NCBI RefSeq assembly: GCF_000716445.1 | Contig: NZ_JNWK01000026.1 | Span: 1 to 64,000 of the forward strand | Length of the DNA: 64,000 nucleotides | Origin: Streptomyces wedmorensis | GTDB taxonomy: Bacteria > Actinomycetota > Actinomycetes > Streptomycetales > Streptomycetaceae | Reading direction: 5' to 3' | Shown here: piece by piece, positions 8,118 to 16,679 of the stretch | Layout of the letters: every line of letters starts with the position of its first letter | How positions within the stretch are numbered: position 1 is the first letter of the stretch | The notes under the pieces: generated by a model | Databases searched by the model: none | Seen by the model: only the letters and a program-made list of their open reading frames with translations | Told to the model about the DNA's origin: nothing | Made by a program: the position numbers and the translations under genes

Positions 8118-8607
8118 CCGGCGCTGCCCTCTGGGACGCGAACCGCAAGGGCGCAGACCTGGAGGGAGTACGCGGGATGCGCCCCCGTGACCCCGCCCAA
8201 CGATTCTCCAGCCGTCCGGTGGAGCCCTAGACCTGGGGCAACCGACCGGCGCCGGCCATGGCTGTCCGGCTATCGAGGGGCGGAAACACGCATGGGTGTC
8301 GGAACCTTGTCGGCGCAGCCGAGCCGTGTGGGGCGCAGGAGCCGAAGGCGGCGCGTCTTGACCGGTTCGTACTGACGCCCGAGTTGCTTCGGGACGAAGA
8401 GTCCTGGGCCCAATCCGCTGGCCGAGCGTAGCCCATAGGCCCCTTCGGGTGATCGCGAGTGGGTATCTGTCTGTCTGTACGTCCTGTCGGCCCCCTCACG
8501 GTGGAAACGGATTACTGTCTGGCCGTCGACTACCCGTGCACAGAAAACTGCTGCACCGAATCCGACGACTGTCACAGCCATCGGTCGACAGCATTGAGGA
8601 GGCCGGG
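8118..8607. other. No gene recognised
   Basis: Only short frames without domains are present. No tRNA, attachment core or clear promoter could be identified. Confidence 0.4.
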
Positions 8608-9033
8608 ATGGGCTCAGCCGCCGTGGGTGTCGTCGGGGCCTTGCTCGGAACCTTGTTCGGCGCTGCTCTACAGCAGATGCAAGCAGCACGCAGTAGGAGA
8701 TGGCAGCGTGGGGACTCGTTGAGCGACGCCAAACGCCGTGTCTACACGGAGTACCTGCGTGCGATCAGCGCCAGCTACGCCCAAGCCATGGCCGGCCAGA
8801 GGGATCGTTCCGAAGACGGACATCTCCGTGCTGCCACCGCAGAGATCACGATCCTCTCCGGACGAGGCGTGTACAAACCAGCCTGCGTCTTGGCAGAGGT
8901 CGTCCTGGATGTGCACACCCGCATCGCCGCAGGTGCTGAGTGGACGAAAGCAGAGGTTGACGAAGTGGACGGGCAACGCCACAAGTTGATCGAGCTGTTC
9001 AAATCAGACCTTGGAATCGACCCGCGTGCCTAA
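8608..9033 (+). CDS. Hypothetical membrane-anchored small protein
   Basis: ATG 8608 is preceded by GAGGAGG and gives 141 residues. An N-terminal hydrophobic segment (GSAAVGVVGALLGTLFGAAL) is followed by a basic juxtamembrane stretch (ARSRRWQRGD) and a helical soluble domain ending at DPRA. This matches the general pattern of small actinobacterial membrane proteins of unknown function with an N-terminal anchor and coiled helices. No catalytic motif is seen. Its neighbours are mobile debris on the left and a protein kinase on the right, so context does not suggest a role. Confidence 0.55.
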   Translation: MGSAAVGVVGALLGTLFGAALQQMQAARSRRWQRGDSLSDAKRRVYTEYLRAISASYAQAMAGQRDRSEDGHLRAATAEITILSGRGVYKPACVLAEVVLDVHTRIAAGAEWTKAEVDEVDGQRHKLIELFKSDLGIDPRA

Positions 9034-9436
9034 AGGTCGAGCTGTTGGACACCCCATCCGCGAGCTGCGGCCCACTCGTGGACCGACAAGGCTGGGCGTG
9101 CCGCTGACCGGCCGCTGACCTGCGGAGACGGGCTTGGGTTGAAGCGGGGCGGGCCGGCTCGTCGGCGGTCACTCCCCAGTAGCCGATCAGGGTCGGCCGG
9201 TCGTCGTGGTAGAGCACCGTGCAGTTGCCCTGGGCGTGGTCGGGGAACTGCAACCACCCTGAATCGAGAGCTTCGTTCCAGTCTTCGTAGGTGGGTGGGT
9301 CGGCCGCTCGGGGACCTCGTAGGCCGGCTTCCCGGGGGCGGGGGGTCGCCGGAACCTGGTGACTGCAGGCGAGCGGCGTCGGGGATCCGGTGGCGGTCGC
9401 GATGTCGACCGAGGGTGCGAGGAGGGTTGATGCGGG
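9034..9436 (-). other. Probable gene fragment, otherwise no gene
   Basis: On the minus strand around 9160-9300 the text PPTYEDWNEALDSGWLQFPD followed by DRPTLIGYWGVTADE looks like real protein, but it lacks a clear start. It ends in a low-complexity frame. It is probably a remnant of a hypothetical gene. Confidence 0.3.
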
Positions 9437-11062
9437 TCAGGCGCCGGTGTGTTCTGTGAGGCAGATGTGGTCGGGGGGACGGGTGGGGTCGAGGGTGCTG
9501 TAGTCGAGGAGGGCGGGGTAGGTGAGGCGGGTGCCGGGGTAGAGGGGGGTGCAGGGCTGAGGGGTGGTGTAGAAGACGCCGGAGGTGCCGTCGAGGTGGA
9601 TGGCCTGGGCGTCGAGGGCGCCCAGGAGGTCGGCGCCGCATTGGTAGCCGGGGGCGTTCATGAGGAGGGCACCGTTGCGGCCGGTGGAGTCGGCGCTGCC
9701 GGTCCAGGCGATGCAGTAGGAGACGCCGGGGTCGCCGCCGGTGGCGGGCTGGGAGACGAGGTGGACCGTCTGGGGGGAAGGGGGGCCGCCGCACAGGGTG
9801 TTGATGTCGGGGACGTACCACGGGGAGCCGGTGGTGCAGATGGTGGCCTTGGATTCGCAGCCGGGTGTGCCGTCGGGGAGCTTGTAGGTGACGGGCAGGC
9901 ATGTGGACGGCGCCTGGGGGGCGGGTTGTTGTTTCTTCGTCGCGGGCGCCGGGGTCGATGGGTTGGCGGGGGCCGACGATGTGGGAAGTGTCGTCGGCGT
10001 GGGTGCCAGGGCGCTGGGTCGGTCGTCCGGCGGTGTCTGTTGGCGGAGGGTGTAGGTGGCGGCTGCGGCCAGGGCGAGTGTGGTGAGGCCGGCGGCGAGG
10101 AACCTGGCTCGGCGGCGGAGGGTGTGGTGTCGGGCGGGTGTCCATGCCAGGTCGTCGTGGGCGGGCATGTCCCATTGGGCTGCCACGAGCTGTCCGACGG
10201 CGGTGGGGGTGTCGGTGCCGGGTGGCAGGACGTGGGTGGTTTGGGTGGCGAGGAGTGCGGTGCATCTCTCGGCGAGGGCGGCTGCTGTGGGGCGGTCGGC
10301 GGGTTCCTTGGCCAGGGCGGACGTCACCAGCGTGAGGAGGTCGTCGGGGGTGCCGGTGAGATCGGGTTCGGCGGACATGACGCGGAAGGCGACGACGTCG
10401 GGGGCCCCCGTACCGAACGGCAGACGGCCTGTGGCGGCGTAGGCGATCAGGGCTCCCCAGGCGAAGACGTCGCCGGGGGTGCCGGCGGCGCCGGTTCGGT
10501 AGTACTCGGGGCTGATCCAGCCGGCGGTGCCGGTCATGACGCCCGTGCGCGTCACGGAGGTGCCGTCGAGGGCGTGGGCGATGCCGAAGTCGACCACACG
10601 AGGGCCGGAGGGGGTGAGGATCACGTTCGCGGGTTTGACGTCGCGGTGGACGACTCCCACGTCGTGGATGGCCGACAGGGCCGCTGCCGTGCCGGCCGCG
10701 AGGGCGTACAAGTGGGCGCCGGCGAGCGGGCCTTGGGTGGAGATGTGGTGGCCGAGGGTGTGGCCGGGAACGTATGCGGTGGCGAGCCAGGGGGTGGCCG
10801 CGTCGGTGTCGGCGGCGAGCAGGGGGACCAGGCACGGGCCGGAGACCCGCCGGGAGAGTTCGACCTCTCGCCGGAAGCGGGCGCGGAACTCGTCGTCGTC
10901 GGCCTGGGCGGGGTGGATGAGTTTGAGTGCGACGCGGCGTCCCTCGGGGTCCAGGGCGGCGTGGACGGTTCCCATTCCGCCGGCGCCGAGCCGTCCGACG
11001 ACTCGGTAGGGGCCTACACGGCCCGGGTCTCCGGGGCGGGCGGGTTGGACGCGCGTGGGCAA
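9437..11062 (-). CDS. Transmembrane serine/threonine protein kinase
   Basis: The product has 541 residues from TTG 11062, which has AGGAG six bases upstream. The kinase domain (residues ~18-280) has the glycine loop RLGAGGMGTVH, the lysine motif RVALKLIHP, the catalytic HRDVKPANVIL, and DFG in VVDFGIAHAL. One hydrophobic helix (RFLAAGLTTLALAAAATYTL, ~320) precedes a Pro/Thr-rich linker and a Cys-rich extracellular domain with six or more Cys, probably disulfide-bonded. PASTA repeats are absent, so the sensor domain is of another type. Such kinases regulate growth and secondary metabolism in Streptomyces. It is co-directional with the phn genes but separated from them by a repeat-rich 190-bp gap. 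Confidence 0.85.
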   Translation of the reverse strand: MPTRVQPARPGDPGRVGPYRVVGRLGAGGMGTVHAALDPEGRRVALKLIHPAQADDDEFRARFRREVELSRRVSGPCLVPLLAADTDAATPWLATAYVPGHTLGHHISTQGPLAGAHLYALAAGTAAALSAIHDVGVVHRDVKPANVILTPSGPRVVDFGIAHALDGTSVTRTGVMTGTAGWISPEYYRTGAAGTPGDVFAWGALIAYAATGRLPFGTGAPDVVAFRVMSAEPDLTGTPDDLLTLVTSALAKEPADRPTAAALAERCTALLATQTTHVLPPGTDTPTAVGQLVAAQWDMPAHDDLAWTPARHHTLRRRARFLAAGLTTLALAAAATYTLRQQTPPDDRPSALAPTPTTLPTSSAPANPSTPAPATKKQQPAPQAPSTCLPVTYKLPDGTPGCESKATICTTGSPWYVPDINTLCGGPPSPQTVHLVSQPATGGDPGVSYCIAWTGSADSTGRNGALLMNAPGYQCGADLLGALDAQAIHLDGTSGVFYTTPQPCTPLYPGTRLTYPALLDYSTLDPTRPPDHICLTEHTGA

Positions 11063-11140
11063 CGAGGCTCCTAGCAGTTCAGGAACGGGATGAGCCTGAA
11101 CCGTACGCGGGGTGGCCGGTGTGCCGGGTGTGCTTGCGGG

Positions 11141-11236
11141 TTTCCGCGGCCCCGGCCGCGGGTTTCCGCGGCCGGGGCGGGGTGGAGGGCCGGGCCGGGG
11201 TGGAGGGCCGGGGCCGGGGTGGAGGGCCGGGGCCGT
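11141..11236. repeat. GC-rich palindromic and tandem repeat block
   Basis: A short palindrome (CGCGGCCCCGGCCGCG) is followed by three imperfect 18-19 bp tandem units of the type GCCGGGGCCGGGGTGGAGG. It lies just past the phnE stop and may terminate phn transcription. Confidence 0.5.
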
Positions 11237-11252
11237 TTCGGTGGGGGTGGGG

Positions 11253-12992
11253 TCAGGTGAAGGTGCGGCGGATCCAGGTGGAGAAGGCCTCGAGGAGGAG
11301 GGTGGTGGTGAGGAGGAGGAGGACGGTGGTGGTGACGAGGCCGTATTCGAGGACGCGGGCGGCGTTGAGGAGTTCGTAGCCGATGCCGCCGGCGCCGACG
11401 ACGCCGAGGAGGGCGGCGGATCGGATGTTGACGTCGAACTGGTAGAGGACGTGGCCGAGGAGGGCGGGGAGGACGCGGGGGAAGTCGGCGGCGAAGAAGA
11501 CCTGGAGCCGGGACGCGCCGGTCGCGGTGAGGGCGCGGGTGGGGGCGGGGTCCAGTTCTTCGAGGGAGTCGGCGGTGAGTTTGCCGAGGAAGCCGAGAGA
11601 GCCGACGGCCAGGGCGAGGGCGCCGGCCACGGGGCCGAGCCCGGTGATGACGACGAGCACGATGGCCAGCACGATCTCGGGGATGCCGCGGATCGCGACC
11701 GTCAGCGTGCGGAAGGCCGGGGAGAGCCGCGGCCAGGGCGAGACGTTCGGTGCGGCGAGTACGCCGACCGGCAGCGCGAGCGCCATGCCGAGCAGTGTTC
11801 CCGCGAGGGCGGTCTTGACCGTGACCCACAGGGCGTCGAGCAGGCCCGCCATGCCGCCCGGGGCGGTCGGCGGCAGGTAGTGGCCCAGGACCGTGGGGAG
11901 TTGGCCCAGTCCGGCGAGGAGTTGGTGCGGTGACAGCTCCGCTCCCCTGACGGCGGCGACGAGGACGGCCGCCGTGACCGTGCCGTATATCCAGCGTCGG
12001 ATGCGGGCCGCGGTCCAGGGCGGGCTGATCGCGGACGCGGGCCGACTCGGACCGCCCCCGTCCTTGCCGGTGGTCGGCGTCGCCTTCGTGCCGGTGGTCG
12101 TGGACTCCTGCGTGCCCGTGGTCGTGGTGCGGCGGCGGGCGCGTGTGGTCCTGGTGTGCGGGAGGAGGGCTCGGCGGATGGTTCCGGAGAGGAGCTCCAT
12201 GACGAGGCAGAGGAGGAGGACGACGAGGGCGAGGGCCATGCCGCGGCGGTAGTCGAGGCGTTGGAAGGACTGGGCGATCTCGTAGCCGAGGCCGCCGACG
12301 CCGACGAAGCCGAGGAGGACGGAGGAGCGGAGGTTGACGTCGAGGCGGTGGAGGGCGGTGGCGATGAAGGAGGGGAGGACGTGCGGGAGGACGGCGGAGG
12401 TCAGTTCCTGGGGGTACGAGGAGCCGGCGGAGCGGAGGGCTCGGCGGGGGCCTTCGGGCGTCTCTTCGAGGACGTCGGCGTAGAGCTTGCCGACCATGCC
12501 GACGGAGTGGAGGCCCATGGCGATGATGCCGGCGGTGGCGCCGAGGCCGAAGATCCGGACGGCGGCGATGGCCATGATGACGTCGGGGACGGCGCGGGCG
12601 AGGACGATGAGGGAGCGGGCGGCGCCGGAGACGTACCGGTTCGGTGTGAGGTTGCGGGCGGCGAGCAGGCTGACGGGGATGCTGAGGAGCAGGGCGAGCA
12701 GGGTCGCGCAGAGGGCCGTCGACAGGGTCTGACCGGCGAGGCGCGCCACGTCGGCGAGGGGCGGGAAGTCGAGGGGGAGCATGCGGCCGGCGAAGGCCAC
12801 CGCGTTGTGGAAGCCGTCGACGAGGGTCGCGATGTTGATGCGGAGGTCGACGACGGCCCAGCAGGCGGTGGCGACGAGGGCGAGGAGGCTGAGGTGGGGC
12901 AGGAGCCGCACGCCTCGGTTGGGGCCGAGGCGTGCGGCGTGGGGGGACGGCGGACGCGTGGGGAGGTTCCGGACCTCGGTGGGTGTGCTCAC
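11253..12992 (-). CDS. phnE: Phosphonate ABC transporter permease, two PhnE domains fused
   Basis: The 579-residue product has two tandem permease domains, about 60-265 and 370-575, joined by a hydrophilic Thr/Arg-rich linker. Each has several membrane helices and the EAA-type cytoplasmic loop (GLHSVGMVGKLYADVLEE with ALRSAGSS; SLGFLGKLTADSLEELDP with ALTATGAS), and each ends in the LLGFVGVGGLGYEI / LLGVVGAGGIGYEL signature of PhnE. Typical PhnE is about 270 residues and acts as a dimer, so the fusion encodes both halves of the pore. GTG 12992 overlaps the phnC stop in GTGA, so the two are translationally coupled. Transport is inward, of phosphonates or phosphate esters. Confidence 0.9.
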   Translation of the reverse strand: MSTPTEVRNLPTRPPSPHAARLGPNRGVRLLPHLSLLALVATACWAVVDLRINIATLVDGFHNAVAFAGRMLPLDFPPLADVARLAGQTLSTALCATLLALLLSIPVSLLAARNLTPNRYVSGAARSLIVLARAVPDVIMAIAAVRIFGLGATAGIIAMGLHSVGMVGKLYADVLEETPEGPRRALRSAGSSYPQELTSAVLPHVLPSFIATALHRLDVNLRSSVLLGFVGVGGLGYEIAQSFQRLDYRRGMALALVVLLLCLVMELLSGTIRRALLPHTRTTRARRRTTTTGTQESTTTGTKATPTTGKDGGGPSRPASAISPPWTAARIRRWIYGTVTAAVLVAAVRGAELSPHQLLAGLGQLPTVLGHYLPPTAPGGMAGLLDALWVTVKTALAGTLLGMALALPVGVLAAPNVSPWPRLSPAFRTLTVAIRGIPEIVLAIVLVVITGLGPVAGALALAVGSLGFLGKLTADSLEELDPAPTRALTATGASRLQVFFAADFPRVLPALLGHVLYQFDVNIRSAALLGVVGAGGIGYELLNAARVLEYGLVTTTVLLLLTTTLLLEAFSTWIRRTFT

Positions 12993-13786
12993 GACGGCGC
13001 ACCGGCCAGTACGGCGGGCTCCTGGGGGCCCTGGTAGAGGCGGGCGATGTCGGTGTCGCCGACGTCCGCGGTGGGGCTGTCGAGGACGACGCGGCCGGTG
13101 TTGAGGCCGATGACGCGGTCGGCCCAGGTGAGGGCGGTGTCCACCTGGTGGAGGGTGCAGACGGTGGTGAGGGACTCCGTGCGGCCGATGTCGGCGATGA
13201 GCTCCATGACCTGCTGTGAGGACAGGGGGTCGAGGGAGCTGACGGGTTCGTCGGCGAGGAGGATGCGGGGCTGCTGCATCAACGCGCGGGCGATGCCGAC
13301 GCGTTGCTGCTGGCCGCCGGAGAGGGTGTCGGTCCGCTGGAAGGCCTGGTCGGCGAGGCCGACGCGGTCGAGTTGGGCGAGGGCCTGCTCGCGGAGCCTG
13401 CGCGGGTACATGAGGAGTCCGGAGCGGGGGCCGCGGAGTCGGCCGAGCGCGCCGGAGCAGACGTTCTCCAGGACGCTCCTCATGCCCACCAGGCCGAAGT
13501 CCTGGAAGATGAAGCCGACTTGGCGGCGCAGGGCGCGCAGTTCGGCCTTGCCGGAGCTGCTGGGGTCGACGCCCAGGACGGTGGCGACGCCGGAGGTGGG
13601 CTTCTGCAGGCCGTTGAGGAGTTGCAGCAGTGTCGACTTGCCGGAGCCGGAGGGGCCGAGGAGGGCGACGAACTGGCCCGCCGGAACGTCGAAGGACACG
13701 CCGTCCAGGGCGCGTACCTCTCTGGTGTCTCCTGCGAACGCCTTGCCCACCCCGGTCAGGCGGACGACGGTCTCTTCGTTGTTCAT
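12989..13786 (-). CDS. phnC: Phosphonate ABC transporter ATP-binding protein
   Basis: The product has 265 residues. Walker A is GPSGSGKST, the Q-loop region is GFIFQDFGLV, the ABC signature is LSGGQQQRVGIARAL, and Walker B is RILLADEP with the switch His in LHQVD. Length and the spacing QLLNGLQKPTSG are those of PhnC-type importer ATPases. It sits between phnD (37 bp upstream) and phnE (4-bp overlap), which makes a complete binding protein-ATPase-permease unit. Its position next to the fosfomycin genes suggests phosphonate uptake, but the substrate is inferred. Confidence 0.92.
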   Translation of the reverse strand: MNNEETVVRLTGVGKAFAGDTREVRALDGVSFDVPAGQFVALLGPSGSGKSTLLQLLNGLQKPTSGVATVLGVDPSSSGKAELRALRRQVGFIFQDFGLVGMRSVLENVCSGALGRLRGPRSGLLMYPRRLREQALAQLDRVGLADQAFQRTDTLSGGQQQRVGIARALMQQPRILLADEPVSSLDPLSSQQVMELIADIGRTESLTTVCTLHQVDTALTWADRVIGLNTGRVVLDSPTADVGDTDIARLYQGPQEPAVLAGAPS

Positions 13787-13823
13787 CGGCCCCCGCGCTC
13801 CTCGGTCGATCGCTTCCGTCCGG

Positions 13824-14792
13824 TCAGTTGGCGACGCACTGGTCCTCGCCGACGCGGCCGCACACCTCGCGGACGCTTTCGAAGTCGGCGTCGTCCGTGG
13901 GGGTGAAGCCCCAGTAGCCGTCGATCTTGCAGGCGTCGCCGGTGCAGTAGCCGTTCTGCTGGAGGTAGTCCGCGTTCGCCTTGGTGCGGAACGCCTGGGT
14001 GATCCTGGCCTTGAGGTCCGGCGTGAGGTCGTCGCTGACGGTCAGGGGCGAGCCGGGGATGACGTCGGACTTCCAGACGATGTCGAGCTCGCCGGGCTTC
14101 ATGTGCTTGCGCTCGACCAGGAGCTTGTCGACCATCGCGTCGTAGGCGAAGCCGACGTCGCACTGGCCGCTCAGGACGGCGAGCGCGGAGGCGTCGTGAC
14201 CGCCCGCCATCACCGGCTTGACCTCCTTCTCCTTGACGCCGGCCTCGCTGAGTCCGGCCACCGGGTAGAGGTAGCCGGAGGTGGAGGTGGGGTCGACGAA
14301 GCAGACCTTCTTGCCCTTGTAGCCGGCGAGGTCCTTCACGGCCGAGCCGTGCTTGACGATGCCGTACGACCGGTAGCCGGAGTCGGCGTCCTTGGTCTTG
14401 ACCTGGGCCGCGATCGGGGTGGCCTTGACGCCGCTGCGGCGGGCCACCACGTACGAGAGGGGGCCGTGCATGGCGATGTCGATCTTGCCGGCCCGCTGGC
14501 CCTCGATGACGGAGGCGTACGTCGTCGCCTTCTCGATCCGCACCTTCCTGCCGGTCTCCTTCTCCAGCATCTTGGCCAGCGGCTCGTACTCGGACTGGAC
14601 GCTCGACGAGCTCTCGTCGGGCACGGTGGCCAGGACCAGTTCCTCGGGGTCGCGCCCCTTGCCGGAGTCGCCGTTCCCGGCCGAGACGGCGCTCGCGCCG
14701 CACGCGGTGAGGCCCAGGGTGAGGGCGAGGGCGGCCGCGCCCTGGGCGACGGCGCGGAGTCGGGCGGTGGAGCCGTGGTTCTTGTCAGGCAT
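13824..14792 (-). CDS. phnD: Phosphonate-binding lipoprotein of ABC transporter
   Basis: The 322-residue product starts with a lipoprotein signal whose lipobox is LTAC (LTLGLTACGASA), so it should be anchored outside the membrane. The body is a PhnD-type periplasmic-binding fold (LVLATVPDESSSSVQSEYEP, YASVIEGQRAGKIDIAMHGP, KKVCFVDPTSTSGYLYPVAG, DVGFAYDAMVDKLL). It heads the phnDCE operon, 100 bp after the ArsR-type regulator gene. It may reimport pathway phosphonates or scavenge environmental ones. Confidence 0.9.
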   Translation of the reverse strand: MPDKNHGSTARLRAVAQGAAALALTLGLTACGASAVSAGNGDSGKGRDPEELVLATVPDESSSSVQSEYEPLAKMLEKETGRKVRIEKATTYASVIEGQRAGKIDIAMHGPLSYVVARRSGVKATPIAAQVKTKDADSGYRSYGIVKHGSAVKDLAGYKGKKVCFVDPTSTSGYLYPVAGLSEAGVKEKEVKPVMAGGHDASALAVLSGQCDVGFAYDAMVDKLLVERKHMKPGELDIVWKSDVIPGSPLTVSDDLTPDLKARITQAFRTKANADYLQQNGYCTGDACKIDGYWGFTPTDDADFESVREVCGRVGEDQCVAN

Positions 14793-14892
14793 GTCGGTGC
14801 TTTCTTCGCGGCGTGAAAGGACGAGGTGGGACGGGGCGACGGGCGGCCCTGCTCTTGCCGGGCGGCGGTACGGGCCGGACGGGCCCTCGGGG

Positions 14893-15810
14893 TCAGATCC
14901 CCAGCTCCCGCAGCAGGGTGATCCCGCTCTGGTCGAGCTGGTAGAAGACCCGTCCTCCCAGGCGCTGCTTCCAGACGATGCCCGAGTCGTTCAGGACCGC
15001 CAGGTGCTGGGAGACGGTGCTCTTGGCCATGCCCAGGGACTGGGCCATCGCCGTGGTGGTCCTCGGCTCGTCCAGGGCGCGGACGACCTGGGCCCTGCTC
15101 TTGCCGAGCAGCAGCGCGAGCCGGTCCTCGGCGGCCTGGGCGGGCTCGCGGGCGGTGAGGACGTGGAAGTACCCGGTGGCGCGCGCCTGGTAGGACATGG
15201 CCACCACGGCCTGCTCCTGCTGGAAGAGGCGCAGGCCGCCGGCGAAGACGGTCGGCACGAGGAGCAGCTTGGAGCGCGTGACGGAGAGGTCCATGTCCCG
15301 GTGGTACGGGGCCGTGAGGACGGGTCGCGACCAGGAGATCCGTCCGCCGAGTTCGGCGAGCATGGGTTCGACGCCGGCGACGGCGAGGGTGCGGCCGCGG
15401 AAGAGGATCTCCTCTTCGAGGGAGGAGCGGATGGAGTTCCAGTACGGGGCGACGGCCAGGTCCCAGTACTCCTCGAGGGCGGTGAGGAGCCGGTCGGCGG
15501 CGGGGTCGTCGGGGTTCGTCTCGCGTACGTGGGCCAGCTCGGCCGCCAGGGTGTTGCGGGTGGGGTCGGGCAGGGCCACGAAGCCCGGCGGGAAGAGCTG
15601 CGGGTCGCCGCGGCGCAGGGGTTCCACCAGGGTCCGTACGAGTTCCTCCGGCAGCCGGTTGCGGACGCGGCGCGCCCAGTCCGCGTACGGCGAGGGGGCG
15701 GCGCCCCGGTAGCGGGCCAGGATGCCGAGGCTTCCGATGGTCTCCCAGAGGGGGCTGAAGGAGATCCGGATGGTGCTCAGGGTGGCGTCGTCGACGGTGA
15801 GGCGGATCAC
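14893..15810 (-). CDS. ArsR-type winged-helix transcriptional regulator
   Basis: The 305-residue product starts at GTG 15810. The N-terminal ~230 residues form a DUF5937-like sensor domain. The C-terminal ~60 residues are an ArsR winged helix (TTTAMAQSLGMAKSTVSQHLAVLNDSG, then a beta wing GGRVFYQLDQSG). This large two-domain ArsR architecture is common in Streptomyces. It is co-directional with fom upstream and phnDCE downstream, so it is a candidate pathway or transporter regulator. I do not assign a symbol because I am unsure which published fom regulator it corresponds to. Confidence 0.8.
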   Translation of the reverse strand: MIRLTVDDATLSTIRISFSPLWETIGSLGILARYRGAAPSPYADWARRVRNRLPEELVRTLVEPLRRGDPQLFPPGFVALPDPTRNTLAAELAHVRETNPDDPAADRLLTALEEYWDLAVAPYWNSIRSSLEEEILFRGRTLAVAGVEPMLAELGGRISWSRPVLTAPYHRDMDLSVTRSKLLLVPTVFAGGLRLFQQEQAVVAMSYQARATGYFHVLTAREPAQAAEDRLALLLGKSRAQVVRALDEPRTTTAMAQSLGMAKSTVSQHLAVLNDSGIVWKQRLGGRVFYQLDQSGITLLRELGI

Positions 15811-15859
15811 GGGGCGACCCCCTCGCTCGCGGTGTGCCGTGCTGCGACGGCCCGGGGAG

Positions 15860-16678
15860 TCACACCGCCACCCGGATGGCGATGTCCTGACAGAGGGTCA
15901 GGACCTCCTTGATCCACGGCCGGGGGTCGGCCGGGTCGTAGCCCTGCATGGTCTCGATCTGCCAGTACCGGTCGAACGGGAACCCGGCGGGCGCGGCGGC
16001 CCGGAAGCGGTGGGCGCGCCACTTCGGGAGGTGGCTTCCGTACTCCCCCTCGGCTTCCAGGAGGGCGTCGACGGCGTGCCCGAAGGCGACGCGGGCGGAG
16101 ATGGTGGCGCTTTCCAGGTCGCCGGCCTCCAGCTGTCCGAGTGCGTCCTCGACGGCGTCGTCGGTCGCTCCGAGGGAGCGGACGACGACGAAGGACCGGA
16201 ACGCGGAGTCGACCAGGCGTTCGCGGGTGCGGTCGATCCATTCCTCGCCGAGGATCGGGCAGCAGGTCTCCAGGTGGGCCAGGAGCAGTTCCTCGGTGCG
16301 GGTGAGGGTCTCGTCGGTGATGCGGCCGTCCTCGCACGCCTCCCAGGAGATCTTGGAGAGGACCTGGCCGATCTGGGACTCGAGCCAGTAGGTGACCTCC
16401 CAGCGCCTGTCCTGGCGGTAGAAGACCTCGCTGGTCACGTACGGCGGGTCGAGGGGTACGGGGCTGCCGGGCCGGTCGGCGGAGGTAGCGCACTCGACGG
16501 CGGTGACGACGTAGATGTCGAAGTCGCTGCGGGCGTTGTGCCAGCCGCGGGCGGCGGATCCGACGACGAACACGGCGAGGACGCCGGCGGGGACGAGGTT
16601 GCGCTCCTGGAGCGGGGTGAGCCAGTCGGCGGCCGGGCCGTTCGTCTCCGGGTCGGTTCTCCCGTACGACATGAGCAT
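15860..16678 (-). CDS. Nucleotidyltransferase-fold protein of the fosfomycin region
   Basis: The product has 272 residues from ATG 16678; an alternative ATG lies two codons in. It has the polymerase-beta-like nucleotidyltransferase signature VFVVGSAARGWHNARSDFDI, with G-S and two metal-binding Asp (SDFDI), followed by a helical C-terminal half like that of aminoglycoside adenylyltransferases. The gene directly follows fomC (1-bp gap), so it is almost certainly in the fom transcript. Its substrate is unknown; no step of the established pathway requires it. A second member of the same fold lies at 42.1-42.9 kb. Confidence 0.7.
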   Translation of the reverse strand: MLMSYGRTDPETNGPAADWLTPLQERNLVPAGVLAVFVVGSAARGWHNARSDFDIYVVTAVECATSADRPGSPVPLDPPYVTSEVFYRQDRRWEVTYWLESQIGQVLSKISWEACEDGRITDETLTRTEELLLAHLETCCPILGEEWIDRTRERLVDSAFRSFVVVRSLGATDDAVEDALGQLEAGDLESATISARVAFGHAVDALLEAEGEYGSHLPKWRAHRFRAAAPAGFPFDRYWQIETMQGYDPADPRPWIKEVLTLCQDIAIRVAV

Positions 16679-16679
16679 C

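Noticed and set aside
8118-8607. tRNA or attachment site next to the mobile block
   Set aside because: No cloverleaf, T-loop GTTCRA motif or duplicated core could be found.
9449-11074. 541-codon plus-strand frame antisense to the kinase
   Set aside because: Gly/Val-rich low-complexity product mirroring the kinase on the other strand; typical GC-rich shadow frame without motifs.
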